From: Gammaproteobacteria bacterium
GTDB lineage: Bacteria > Pseudomonadota > Gammaproteobacteria > Pseudomonadales > Pseudohongiellaceae
NCBI GenBank assembly: GCA_030654835.1
Contig: JAURWS010000018.1
Span: 1 to 47,523, forward strand
Reading direction: 5' to 3'
DNA length: 47,523 bases
Part shown: in pieces, positions 1 through 7,870 of the stretch
Numbering within the stretch: the stretch's first letter is position 1
Layout of the letters: every line of letters begins with the position of its first letter
Notes under the pieces: generated by a model
What the model was told of the DNA's origin: nothing
The model's input: the letters and a program-made list of their open reading frames with translations, nothing else
The model's database searches: none
Program-made: the position numbers and the translations under genes

Positions 1-73
1 GCTGCAGCAAAGCATCTCGTTCATCCAGCTTCTTGAAGCGATCATCAAGATCGAAAAATCCGGGGTGGGCCAT
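1..73 (-). CDS. IS5-family transposase, N-terminal fragment
   Basis: An ATG at 73 opens a frame with 24 complete codons before the window edge. It begins MAHPGFFDLDDRFKKLDERD, which is the typical N-terminus of IS5-group DDE transposases (an MxxPGFFDxDxRxxxL pattern). The catalytic domain is not in the window, so activity cannot be judged. It is transcribed in the same direction as the gene it interrupts, so read-through from that gene into the element is possible. Confidence 0.72.
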   Translation of the reverse strand, partial: MAHPGFFDLDDRFKKLDERDALLQ

Positions 74-145
74 GAGTCACTCGCATGTGTAAAGATTTTG
101 CGATAGTTTACAGGAATTGGTTAATTTCCGGAGGTGCCCTACAAG
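1..145 (-). mobile_element. End of an IS5-family insertion sequence (partial, runs off window)
   Basis: The window opens inside an insertion sequence. On the minus strand a transposase start lies at 73, with about 70 bases of non-coding end sequence between it and the interrupted EAL-domain gene. The native reading frame leaves the EAL consensus near 141-150, so the element boundary is about there. The terminal bases (CACCTCCGG on the minus strand) look like an IS5-type inverted repeat, but the other end and the target duplication are outside the window. The exact boundary is inferred. Confidence 0.7.
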
Positions 146-3100
146 CGATCTCAATATCGTGCAGCAGCATGGACTCGGTGAATTCAAGCATCAGCCCGTT
201 TGCGTCAATCGTGTACTCTTCCAGCATTTTACGTAAATTACTCTCGAAATCGTTCTCGTAGAACTGATCCGCCGTGATATTGATACTCAGTTTCAGTTGT
301 CGATTGTCGGGATCGGCTTGCCAGCGTTGCAACTGCTGTATTCCCATTCGCAGAATATCCTGACCAAGTTTCAGCATGAGGCCATTCTGCTCCGCAAGGG
401 GCAAGAATGAGGCGGGACTCAGCACGCCCAGCTGCGGATGATTCCATCTCACCAGTGCCTCTGCTCCCACAATATTGCTGTTGTGATCGACCTGAGCCTG
501 AAAGTAGAGTTCGAATTCGAGTCTATCGATGCCCGAACGCAGGTCGCTCAGTAGTTGAGTGCGCTCACCGACCGCGATTTGCAGAGCAGGGTCGAAGAAA
601 CTGATCCTGTTGCGTCCATTTGACTTGGCGCTGAACAGGGCGATATCCAATTGTTTAAGCAACTCCTCCAAATTGTCGGCGCCAGGACCGAACAGGGTGG
701 CGCCGATGCTGCAGGAGTTGTAATACGACTTTTCTCCGATTATGTAATTGCCATCCAGACGCGCGAGGATAGATTCGGCGGTGCTTTGCAGGGCCGCAGA
801 AGCTGTGCCTGGATCTGCACCAATGTTGTTCAGCAATACCAAAAATTCGTCGCCGCCGCAGCGTGAAACGATGTCTGTTGTTTGCAGACTGCGCTGCAAA
901 CGCTGACTGACTTCTACCAGCAGTTCGTCCCCTGCGGTGTGCCCCATGGTTTCGTTGATGGTCTTGAAATTATCCAGATCCACCATCAACAAACCGCCAA
1001 ACTGCAGTCGAGTGGTATGTTGCTCAATAGCGGCAGCCAGCAGCGTGCGCAAACGTTCTCTGTTTGCCAGACCGGTGAGGCTGTCGAAATAGGAGAGTTT
1101 ACTGATCGTCTCTTCGGCGGTTTTGATGTCGCTTGTATCGAAGAAGTCGTCCACATAGTGGGTAATCTCGCCCTCTGCATTTCGAACTGCGGTAATGGTC
1201 AGTGACTGCGGGAACTGTTCGCCGTTCTTGCGCATATTCCACATTTCGCCATGCCAGTAGCCGAGCTCTTTTATGCTCTTCCACATTTCAGCATAAAAGG
1301 CCTTGTCGTGACGCCCCGAACTGAGCAAGCGAGGAGTCTGGCCAAGAACCTCCGCCTGCTTGTAACCGGTGATAGCTTCAAAGGCAGAATTGACGCGCAG
1401 AATGCGTTGCTCAGCATCGGTGATCATGATGCCTTCCTGCGAAGAAAACGCGGTAGCGGCAATACGCAACTCCGCCTCGGTGAGTTTGCGCTCGGTGATG
1501 TCTTCCACCAGGGAGATAGTCACACCCTCCTCGGGGACCGGCACATTCTGGGCAGTGACATAGCGGGTGGCGTGGCCAGTGCGAGTGATGGGGACAGCCT
1601 CCCATTTCATCCGTGCTGGATCACCGCTTGCGTAATCCGCCAGCACCCTGGCCCGGATCTGTTGGCGCTGCTCCTTATCTTCATAGACAGCGTCCCAGAA
1701 GCTGTCCGGTTGGCTGATGGCCTCACGGGTGGTTTGGTAAATGTGGGGGAAGTTGTCGTTCATGTATTCGAAGTGAACCTGCCCATCCACCGTGTTGACG
1801 GCGACGCCAATCGGCAGGTGGTCCAGGGCCGCTCTCAGAATACGCTGGTGCCGTTCGGCTGTGCGCTGGGCGCGTCGGCGCTGGATGACCTGGAATAATT
1901 CGTTGCCAAACAATTGCACGGTCTGCACGGTGTCGTTGTTGTAGGGGTACTCTGCATTGCCGAGTCCGACTACCATCACGATCTTGTCGCCCTCATGTAT
2001 CGGGACGCTGATCAGTCGCTTGAGCTCGGAATGTCCGTCCGGCAGGCCTCTTTTGTTCGGTGCCGCAGCATAATCGTTGATGATAATCGGGTGGCCCTGG
2101 CGGATGCAGTCTGCCCAGACACCGGCTGTCGCGACCGGGTAATGATTGTCGTAATTGGCATGGCAATGGCCGGCCACAGTCGCGCTGCTCCATGCCAACA
2201 ATTCGATATCTTTCTGATCGTCGCTGACCAGGTGCAGAAAGCCGATCTTGCTGAGGGTTATCTCCTCAAGGGTGTCCAGTGCTTTTTGCGACAGTGTATT
2301 TTCATCCATGGTGAACGCCATGCCGACCAGCCCCATGAGTTTGGCCGTGCGAGTCTCGGAGAGATAGCGTGCACTGATGTCTCTGACCACCAGAATGTAG
2401 CGGCTATGAGCGTCTTTGATGCTGAGCAGTGAGCCTGATATTTCGTATCGATGCGGTCCGGTTGCGGTCACCAGAGAATACTGACGGCCTGCTGAGCGCC
2501 CGCTGCCATCGATATCGGCCAGCGCCATGCGCAACGTTGCAAGGGCGTCTTCTGGAAGGAATTCTGACATCTTTCTGCCGAGGAATACGTCTGGCGGTGC
2601 CAGCAGTTCGGCCCGGGACGCTTCGGAGTGATAGCTGTGGATGGTCGTGTCGTTGCCGACTTCAAACATCATGTCGGGCATGGCATTGAGGGTTGCGGTG
2701 ATGCGAGTGTTGAGGTTTGCAACTTCGTCAAACGGGATATCGATGGTCGCGATGATCAAGGCACGGTAGAGAAATCCGTAGGCGATCAGCTTGTAGACAT
2801 GTCCGAGTAGATTGTAAACGTCGGTCATATCACTGTAGAAAGTGAAGAACAGCTCACTGAAGGCCATAATGGTGGCAGCCACTGCCAAGGTCTGCATGCT
2901 CAAAGACTGTGCTTGACGAGCAGTAAGCCAGAACTTAACTGCCGCCGCACCGTAGAGCAGAATGAGAAAATATTCGCAGGCGATCTTGAACGGCGTCAGG
3001 CCGGTGTCGTCGTTGAAGGTTGCTGGCAGCAGTTCTGCGTGTGACAACAGCAGCCAGTGCAGGAATATCAAGCAGACCAGCGTGCCCGTCAGAATCTGCC

Positions 3101-3539
3101 AGCGTATGTGGCGTGGTATTTTCCTGCCGGGGAGATATGCCGCGATCAGCAGCCCCACCGCAGAGAACAGCCTGGCCATAAGCCAGAAATTGACGGTCAT
3201 CTCCTGATCGCCAGGGCCGACAATATCCGGCATTCCTGGAAAGGAGAGCAGGTGGGTGAAATCCAACAGGGCTACACCAAGGAAGGCGCAGGCCAATATA
3301 GTGGTGCGGTAGGTCCTCGAGCTCTGTCGCGCGTGCCAGCCCAACATAAAAATCATGCTGGAGATGGCTACCGCAATCGTCTCCATCAGTGTGTGTAATG
3401 GCTGATAATTATCGAGACCCTGTAGACCCGGCACTGGCATCAATCGGGAAATCAGCAGCAAAAGCGTCAGTGCTGCCAGAACTTGCAGCGCCCGGCCTTG
3501 TGCTCGCCGATATTGTTTGTGGGGTTCGCTTTCGTACAT
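108..3539 (-). CDS. MASE3-PAS-GAF-PAS-PAS-GGDEF protein with IS-truncated EAL domain
   Basis: This is a membrane sensor for cyclic-di-GMP turnover. Residues 1-270 form a multi-helix MASE3-type membrane domain. A PAS domain (about 280-395), a GAF domain (about 400-560) and two PAS domains (about 570-810) follow. The GGDEF domain has an intact CGGDEF motif at about residues 894-899, so diguanylate cyclase activity is plausible. The product-inhibition I-site (RxxD five residues upstream) reads QTTD, so the arginine is missing. The EAL domain starts normally (GAEALVRWNHP near 1026, then FTESMLLHD) but is replaced by foreign residues CRAPPEINQFL and a stop. About half of the EAL domain, including the metal-binding DDFG motif, is lost, so phosphodiesterase activity should be gone. 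The cause is the IS end at 1-145. Domain limits are estimates. Confidence 0.9.
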   Translation of the reverse strand: MYESEPHKQYRRAQGRALQVLAALTLLLLISRLMPVPGLQGLDNYQPLHTLMETIAVAISSMIFMLGWHARQSSRTYRTTILACAFLGVALLDFTHLLSFPGMPDIVGPGDQEMTVNFWLMARLFSAVGLLIAAYLPGRKIPRHIRWQILTGTLVCLIFLHWLLLSHAELLPATFNDDTGLTPFKIACEYFLILLYGAAAVKFWLTARQAQSLSMQTLAVAATIMAFSELFFTFYSDMTDVYNLLGHVYKLIAYGFLYRALIIATIDIPFDEVANLNTRITATLNAMPDMMFEVGNDTTIHSYHSEASRAELLAPPDVFLGRKMSEFLPEDALATLRMALADIDGSGRSAGRQYSLVTATGPHRYEISGSLLSIKDAHSRYILVVRDISARYLSETRTAKLMGLVGMAFTMDENTLSQKALDTLEEITLSKIGFLHLVSDDQKDIELLAWSSATVAGHCHANYDNHYPVATAGVWADCIRQGHPIIINDYAAAPNKRGLPDGHSELKRLISVPIHEGDKIVMVVGLGNAEYPYNNDTVQTVQLFGNELFQVIQRRRAQRTAERHQRILRAALDHLPIGVAVNTVDGQVHFEYMNDNFPHIYQTTREAISQPDSFWDAVYEDKEQRQQIRARVLADYASGDPARMKWEAVPITRTGHATRYVTAQNVPVPEEGVTISLVEDITERKLTEAELRIAATAFSSQEGIMITDAEQRILRVNSAFEAITGYKQAEVLGQTPRLLSSGRHDKAFYAEMWKSIKELGYWHGEMWNMRKNGEQFPQSLTITAVRNAEGEITHYVDDFFDTSDIKTAEETISKLSYFDSLTGLANRERLRTLLAAAIEQHTTRLQFGGLLMVDLDNFKTINETMGHTAGDELLVEVSQRLQRSLQTTDIVSRCGGDEFLVLLNNIGADPGTASAALQSTAESILARLDGNYIIGEKSYYNSCSIGATLFGPGADNLEELLKQLDIALFSAKSNGRNRISFFDPALQIAVGERTQLLSDLRSGIDRLEFELYFQAQVDHNSNIVGAEALVRWNHPQLGVLSPASFLPLAEQNGLMLKLGQDILRMGIQQLQRWQADPDNRQLKLSINITADQFYENDFESNLRKMLEEYTIDANGLMLEFTESMLLHDIEIACRAPPEINQFL

Positions 3540-3844
3540 ATTGATTCGGTAATCGGCCTTTGAGTATTCGTTCGGCCCAATTGCTCTTGATGTGGAAAAC
3601 GGTCTTGTTCACGGAGCTATAGTGATTGAATTGTCAGGCAGTGTCACTACAGTTCGGGAATTGTGCCCAGGCCATGGCACCCACACTTTGGCGCCCCCAC
3701 CCGCATATTTCAAATGATGTTGAAATCCCCGCCCTTATGCATTCGCGCAACAGCAATTCCTAGTCTATACAGGTTATATAGCTGCGTTCTTAACGTTGCA
3801 TGCGGCTCGCCAAAATAACTTATTTACTTATATTTTTGCTTATC
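3540..3844. other. Intergenic region with a possible toxin-antitoxin promoter
   Basis: This stretch separates the minus-strand sensor gene from the plus-strand toxin-antitoxin pair and should hold both promoters. The clearest signal is an AT-rich block at 3766-3780 (TATACAGGTTATATA) that could provide a -10 element for the toxin gene. No convincing -35 hexamer goes with it. A longer reading of the toxin from an ATG at 3800 would add a hydrophobic 15-residue extension and has no better ribosome-binding site. Confidence 0.3.
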
Positions 3845-4108
3845 ATGATTCAACCAAATACAATCCTCTGGTCGAAAAGATCGCTGCGGCAACTTCGTAA
3901 GTTACCCGCCCAGGACGCCCAATTGATTTACCGAGAAGCAACTCACTTGGAGACTTTTCCTGACTGCCAGAATATCAAGCGATTGACGAGCCACCCGTAT
4001 CAATTCCGCCTCAGGATTGGAAGATACCGAGTGATGTTTAACTACGATGGACAAGTACGAATCGTGAGTATTGAAGAGGTTAAATTGCGCGATGAAAGCA
4101 CCTATTGA
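3845..4108 (+). CDS. RelE/ParE-superfamily toxin
   Basis: This 87-residue protein has the RelE/HigB pattern: an N-terminal basic helix (WSKRSLRQLRKLP), a middle segment ending in a basic strand (YQFRLRIGRYRVMFNYDG), and a C-terminal strand (VRIVSIEEVKLRD). Family members are ribosome-dependent mRNA interferases or gyrase poisons. The sequence does not say which applies. The ATG at 3845 fits the family length; the in-frame ATG at 3800 would add a non-family extension. The toxin precedes its antitoxin and overlaps it by 17 bases, the order seen in higBA loci. It appears intact. Confidence 0.82.
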   Translation: MIQPNTILWSKRSLRQLRKLPAQDAQLIYREATHLETFPDCQNIKRLTSHPYQFRLRIGRYRVMFNYDGQVRIVSIEEVKLRDESTY

Positions 4109-4430
4109 CGTTCAAATTATCAAGCAAGAAGGGCGACCTGTGTTCGCCGTCCTGCCATACGATCAATACCTGAAGCTCACCGAACAAAACACTGATTCTG
4201 ACATCTACATCCCACACGAAGTCATCGGCCTATGTGTGGAAAAGGGCTTGAGCCTGCTTGCCGCATGGCGCACGCACAAAGGATTCAGTCAGAGTGAGCT
4301 GGCGGAGCGAATGGGGATTACCCAACCGGGCGTAGCGCAGATGGAACGACCAGGGGCAAAACTGCAAAGACGCACACTTGAAAAAGCTGCTACAGCGCTA
4401 AGTGTCCATCCAGAGCAGCTTACAGAGTAA
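4092..4430 (+). CDS. HTH (Xre-family) antitoxin partner
   Basis: This is a 112-residue DNA-binding antitoxin. The N-terminal 50 residues resemble a small Phd-like or toxin-binding segment (PVFAVLPYDQYLKL). An Xre-type helix-turn-helix follows (GFSQSELAERMGITQPGVAQ, about residues 62-81). It starts at ATG 4092, inside the toxin's last codons, which suggests translational coupling. It probably represses the pair's own promoter and neutralises the toxin. A collapsed second copy of this gene lies at 5490-5556. Confidence 0.85.
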   Translation: MKAPIDVQIIKQEGRPVFAVLPYDQYLKLTEQNTDSDIYIPHEVIGLCVEKGLSLLAAWRTHKGFSQSELAERMGITQPGVAQMERPGAKLQRRTLEKAATALSVHPEQLTE

Positions 4431-4504
4431 TTCCCACATCGTATTTGCCAGATTCGAATTCAGGTATTACGCTCAGCAGCATCGTGATACTAGAGAGGTC
4501 AAGC

Positions 4505-4744
4505 ATGGCTACTACTCTCACCAGCAAAGGGCAGGTCACTATCCCCAAGCAAATCAGGGATGCCTTGAATCTGGCCCCAGGCAGCAGCGTGGAATTTGCA
4601 GTCAACAGCAATGGAGAGGTTGTCATCAACAAAGCTGATGCCAATCCGGATATCCATCCAGACCGCTTCGACCGCTCTCGTGGCAGAGCCGATATCAAGT
4701 GGCGAACGGACGAACTCATGGCGCTGCTGCGCAGTGAGGACTAA
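4505..4744 (+). CDS. AbrB/SpoVT-family antitoxin (VapB-like)
   Basis: This 79-residue protein has the AbrB swapped-hairpin signature (TTLTSKGQVTIPKQIRDAL at the N-terminus). Its C-terminal tail (RGRADIKWRTDELMALLR) is a typical PIN-toxin-binding segment. An AGAGAGG ribosome-binding site lies just upstream of ATG 4505, which decides the start. The stop overlaps the start of the PIN toxin by one base (TAATG). The toxin partner is broken, so the antitoxin is orphaned at this locus and could only act as a regulator or on a PIN toxin elsewhere. Confidence 0.85.
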   Translation: MATTLTSKGQVTIPKQIRDALNLAPGSSVEFAVNSNGEVVINKADANPDIHPDRFDRSRGRADIKWRTDELMALLRSED

Positions 4745-5067
4745 TGCTTCTCATCGACACCAATGTGCTGGTTGATGTTCTGGAAGATGATACGTAATGG
4801 GCGGACTGGTCCATTGACCTGTTGCGCGCTCGGGCACAAATTCATCAGTTGGCCATCAACCCGATCATTTATGCAGAGTTTTCACTGGCATTTTCCAGAG
4901 CCGAAGACCTCGATCAGAGCCTTGGTGAACTGGGGGTAAGCATTATAGAAATTCCTCGCCCGGCTCTATTTCTCGCAGGCAAGGCTTTCGCGCGCTATCG
5001 CCGACAGGGGGGCTCAAAACACAATGTCCTTGCAGATTCTTTCATCGGCGTCCCTTCTATTGCATAA
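4744..5067 (+). pseudogene. PIN-domain toxin (VapC-like), nonsense-mutated and 3'-decayed
   Basis: The frame begins MLLIDTNVLVDVLEDDT, a classic PIN start with the first catalytic aspartate (DTN). A TAA stop follows at 4795-4797. The same frame continues with WADWS and further PIN sequence, including the conserved YAE and LAD motifs, to 5067. The usual residue at the stop would be Gln or Glu, so one base change probably caused it. The C-terminus is also abnormal: after LADSFIG the last 30 or so residues of the family (including the TRD motif) are missing. Two independent lesions argue for a dead toxin. Restart at the TTG near 4822 would lack the first active-site aspartate. Confidence 0.82.
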
Positions 5068-5117
5068 AAAGACGAATAGACTGCCATTCTGGTTTATTTC
5101 GGAACGGAGCGCATTAC

Positions 5118-5357
5118 ATGAAACATGAAATCGGCTCTTACGATGCCAAAACCAAATTGCCGGAAATTCTGCGCAGGGTGGAATCCGGGGAAGAATTTGT
5201 CATTACCAATCGCGGCAAACCTATCGCTGATTTGACCCCCAGCCGAGCCAGCAGTCAGGTAAAAATAGCGGCGGCCATCAACAATATATTGCGCGGACTG
5301 AACGGCCCCATGGCTGATGAAGAGTTTGCAATGCTCAAGAATACTGATCGGAAATGA
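5118..5357 (+). CDS. Phd/YefM-family antitoxin
   Basis: This 79-residue protein has the Phd/YefM pattern: IGSYDAKTKLPEILRRVESG, then FVITNRGKPIADLTP. The family folds into a DNA-binding dimer with a C-terminal toxin-binding tail. The stop overlaps a downstream ATG (ATGA at 5354-5357), the usual coupling to a PIN toxin. That toxin is truncated, so this is a second antitoxin in the cluster that has lost its partner. Confidence 0.85.
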   Translation: MKHEIGSYDAKTKLPEILRRVESGEEFVITNRGKPIADLTPSRASSQVKIAAAINNILRGLNGPMADEEFAMLKNTDRK

Positions 5358-5473
5358 TCGCTTTTGTCTTGGATAATTCAGTGGCAATGCGCTGGCTGTT
5401 GGCCAGCGACAAGAAGGCTGACTTCACAGCAGGCATTTGGCAGCACGCAAAGCGAAGGTCGATATCTATTTGA
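5354..5473 (+). pseudogene. PIN-domain toxin fragment
   Basis: The frame from ATG 5354 reads MIAFVLDNSVAMRWLLASD, the start of a VapC-type PIN domain with a catalytic aspartate in LDNS. It departs from the family after about 25-30 residues and stops at 5471-5473, giving 39 residues instead of about 130. The rest of the domain is not visible in any frame before the degraded copy at 5490. This is a 3' deletion remnant. Confidence 0.75.
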
Positions 5474-5489
5474 AGTAGGCCGATTTATC

Positions 5490-5556
5490 ATGAATCGGCC
5501 AAATACAATCCTCTACATCCCCGATGAAGTGATCGGCCTCTGTGTGGAAACAGCTA
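5490..5556 (+). pseudogene. Collapsed duplicate of the RelE/HTH toxin-antitoxin locus
   Basis: The frame reads MNRPNTILYIPDEVIGLCVE. Its first part matches the toxin at 3845 (MIQPNTIL). The rest matches the antitoxin at 4092 (IYIPHEVIGLCVE). Sixteen bases at 5499-5514 are identical to 3854-3869, and the sequence then jumps to the equivalent of position 4204. The join lies in a TCT shared by both sites, which suggests a deletion by microhomology in a second copy of the locus. No function is expected. Confidence 0.75.
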
Positions 5557-5566
5557 TTGGCGATTA

Positions 5567-6403
5567 TCAGTCAGATTCAGGTGTTGGATGAGGGGATTCG
5601 AGGTGGGGCTGAGGATTCCGATTCAAAGTAAAGAGTTGATCATAGCCTGGTATTTGATAAACACGGATCAAGCTCGCAATCAAGTCCGCCTGCTTAATAC
5701 TACCCAACCCCAGTTGCTTCAAATCAATCTGCTCTTTCTGAGCGCCGACGATAAAATCTGCCATGTCGGCGACTATTGAACCCGGAAGGGACACCCGAAC
5801 ATCCGGTGAAATTATCTGAAACAATCGAAAGACATCGTTTTTGTGCTTCTTGATCTTGCGCGAATCGATCGCTTCGCCGTCTCGAGTGCGCCGAGACATA
5901 TCCAGCCATGCTTTCACTTTCAGCGGAATCAACCCGATTTCAGTGACCACAGAGACACCGTCAATTACTGCCGTCTGTTGCTTTAAAAACCCGTAGTAGT
6001 CGACGTCCAACAGGATTGCCGACAGACTGGAAACTTCTTCATCAATTGGTACTGGTGTCAGGCGGCTGCCTTCTGCGGGCTGAATAAGTTCGGGATTGCG
6101 AGAAAAGAGTTCCAGCATGACCGGATAGTTTTCATCCGTCGGATTCTCGAAGCGATAGAATATTTTGTGGCCGCTGCTTTGCTGTCGACTCTGATAGCCA
6201 GCCAGGCGCACAAACTCCCAGAATGCCTCTGCAAAATCTCTATCCAATGCTTCAACACAGAGCACCATGTCGAAATCCTTGGTTTGCCTGAAGCTTACGC
6301 CTGCGTTTTCAAGAACCAGTGAAGATGCTACACCGCCGATCAGTGCGTAATGATTCTGATAAATAGCGAAGTGTTCTCGAAATTTGATTAGTCCTTTAAT
6401 CAT
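5567..6403 (-). CDS. AbiEii-like nucleotidyltransferase (possible type IV toxin)
   Basis: This 278-residue protein has a nucleotidyltransferase core near the N-terminus: LIGGVASSLVLENAG, then DFDMVL, which fits the GG...DxD pattern of minimal and AbiEii-type enzymes. A KVKAWLDM segment near residue 165 fits the conserved Lys/Asp region of AbiEii proteins. AbiEii toxins modify tRNA or other targets with nucleotides and act with an AbiEi regulator. The partner lies directly upstream with a 2-base gap. The C-terminal 30 residues are polar and poorly conserved-looking. Family membership is reasonably clear; toxicity is inferred. Confidence 0.75.
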   Translation of the reverse strand: MIKGLIKFREHFAIYQNHYALIGGVASSLVLENAGVSFRQTKDFDMVLCVEALDRDFAEAFWEFVRLAGYQSRQQSSGHKIFYRFENPTDENYPVMLELFSRNPELIQPAEGSRLTPVPIDEEVSSLSAILLDVDYYGFLKQQTAVIDGVSVVTEIGLIPLKVKAWLDMSRRTRDGEAIDSRKIKKHKNDVFRLFQIISPDVRVSLPGSIVADMADFIVGAQKEQIDLKQLGLGSIKQADLIASLIRVYQIPGYDQLFTLNRNPQPHLESPHPTPESD

Positions 6404-6405
6404 GT

Positions 6406-7377
6406 TCAGCGCTCCATCATTGCATCCAATGCCACCTCTATCCGTTCATCCGCCGAGCCTTTAAGACTCAAGGACAACGAGAATGGGTCCACTGTTTCAC
6501 CTTCAGCAAGCAGGTTAGGATCATAGGCCCACACCTGCACTATGCAGGTTTCTGGCTCTCTGATCGGGATTTTTTCAATACCTGATTTTTCCAACAGCTG
6601 CCACTGCGCCTTGCTGATTGCATAGCACCTTTCCTCTGGTTCGCCCAGCAACGTCAAGCGAGACAACGCGGACTCACCAGCCAGAAGCAGCGGCTTGTGC
6701 TCCAGCTGCGCTTCCCAAATTCGATAAGACTGCGTCACCGGTTGACGAAGCAAGGGCTGCGCTCGCGTCCAAATCTCTTTGGCATCAGCCTGCAGCTGCA
6801 TCAGCCGCTCTTTGCCTTGCCGATTGACTACTACCAGTCTAGCAGCTGACAACTCACTCACCGCTCGGCTCATCGACATTGCGCTGTAACAAAGCGCCTT
6901 GGACAGCGCGAGGGGGGTGTGCTCTTTGATGTCCGCGTGCAACAAACAATAGATGAGGACCGCTTGGGAGGCAGGGCTTAAAGTCTCTGCCGCGACCAAG
7001 GCTTCCCTCTTCGCTCGACTGCGCAGTTCCATTCCCAGCATGGGCAAATACATCTGCACACCGGGCACGACAAAGGCTTGCCCCAATTCAATCAACCGTT
7101 TGCGCACATAAGCTGGCAATGACTCGGCAACCACGCACGTAAAACCAGCGTGCTCAATCGCTCTGGCGAGATGTTTTTGAAACTGTGCAGGCGTGAAAGT
7201 TTGCGGCGCTTGCAGAAACACAGCGGTGAATTTGAGGGAGGAAATACTCAGGTTGTAAAAGCGGTACTGGTTTTCCAGATACAAGGGCAAGACACCGACA
7301 GGCGTCGGTGACAGCTCGACTGAAGCGCCAGTCACCTCCTTCAGATATTTGATCAGGTTGGGTTCCAGCATTGACAT
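6406..7377 (-). CDS. Winged-helix regulator, AbiEi-like partner
   Basis: This 323-residue protein contains a probable winged-helix segment at about residues 145-205 (LSPASQAVLIYCLL, then TPLALSKALCYSAMSMSRAVSEL, then a wing ending in RQGKERLMQ). The rest shows no obvious enzyme motif. A GAGGTGAG ribosome-binding site precedes ATG 7377. It is the first gene of a two-gene operon with the nucleotidyltransferase, and inverted repeats lie just upstream. That layout fits an antitoxin/repressor of AbiE type or a restriction-type regulator. The length is larger than classical AbiEi, so the assignment is by context as much as by sequence. Confidence 0.6.
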   Translation of the reverse strand: MSMLEPNLIKYLKEVTGASVELSPTPVGVLPLYLENQYRFYNLSISSLKFTAVFLQAPQTFTPAQFQKHLARAIEHAGFTCVVAESLPAYVRKRLIELGQAFVVPGVQMYLPMLGMELRSRAKREALVAAETLSPASQAVLIYCLLHADIKEHTPLALSKALCYSAMSMSRAVSELSAARLVVVNRQGKERLMQLQADAKEIWTRAQPLLRQPVTQSYRIWEAQLEHKPLLLAGESALSRLTLLGEPEERCYAISKAQWQLLEKSGIEKIPIREPETCIVQVWAYDPNLLAEGETVDPFSLSLSLKGSADERIEVALDAMMER

Positions 7378-7407
7378 TGCTCACCTCGAAGACAGTGTCG
7401 AAAACAC

Positions 7408-7444
7408 TAACATCGTTAATGTTATCGTGCAATTCAATGTTATC
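7408..7444 (-). promoter_or_regulatory. Probable operator of the AbiE-like operon
   Basis: An inverted repeat TAACAT-cgtta-ATGTTA spans 7408-7424, about 30 bases upstream of the regulator's start. The half-site AATGTTATC is repeated at 7436-7444. Inverted and direct half-sites just upstream of a DNA-binding antitoxin gene suggest autoregulation. Confidence 0.5.
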
Positions 7445-7499
7445 TAATTGTTTTATTTAAGTAATTACCGCCTTATACGCCTGGCTTTCCTCCGGCTGA

Positions 7500-7870
7500 G
7501 TGGATAAGAACGTCAACTTCAAAAAGAGAAAGCTCGTCATGAGCAACATATTTACGCAACCGATTTATCGCAATACATTGATTCGATTTTGGTTTCTTGA
7601 CTGGCGCAATGGTTGCTGCACTAGAGATAAAACCCACAAGAGGGAATTGGCTGATCAGGGGTCCAAGATCGTTCCACAGAGATTGATTCGGCATTTGGCT
7701 GAGCCAAATACCTCACCCCTGCGGGGCAGCTCTTCAGCTGTCCTGGCTGCTTCGCAGCCGGTGATTCGGCATTTGGCTGAGCCAAATACCTCACCCTGCG
7801 GGCAGCCTGCGGCTGTCCAAAACGCTGCGCGTTTTGTCGAACTGGGGAGTTCGATCTTCCGGGAAGCCAA
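7500..7870. repeat. Non-coding array of hairpins with a 35-bp direct repeat
   Basis: No credible gene lies between 7433 and the tRNA at 7905. The region holds a 35-bp direct repeat at 7684-7718 and 7762-7796, 78 bases apart. Each copy contains the near-palindrome ATTTGGCTGAGCCAAAT. Further hairpins follow: GGCTGC-ttc-GCAGCC near 7745-7759, AAAACGC-tgc-GCGTTTT near 7819-7835, and TCGAACT-gggg-AGTTCGA near 7837-7854. The layout resembles a REP-type or tRNA-linked intergenic mosaic. Open frames here run through the repeats and are not convincing. Confidence 0.65.

Noticed and set aside
4450-4462. Direct att-type copy of the tRNA-Arg 3' end near the AbrB gene (GATTCGAATTC)
   Set aside because: Only about 10 bases match, including a common palindrome, and no integrase gene is nearby.
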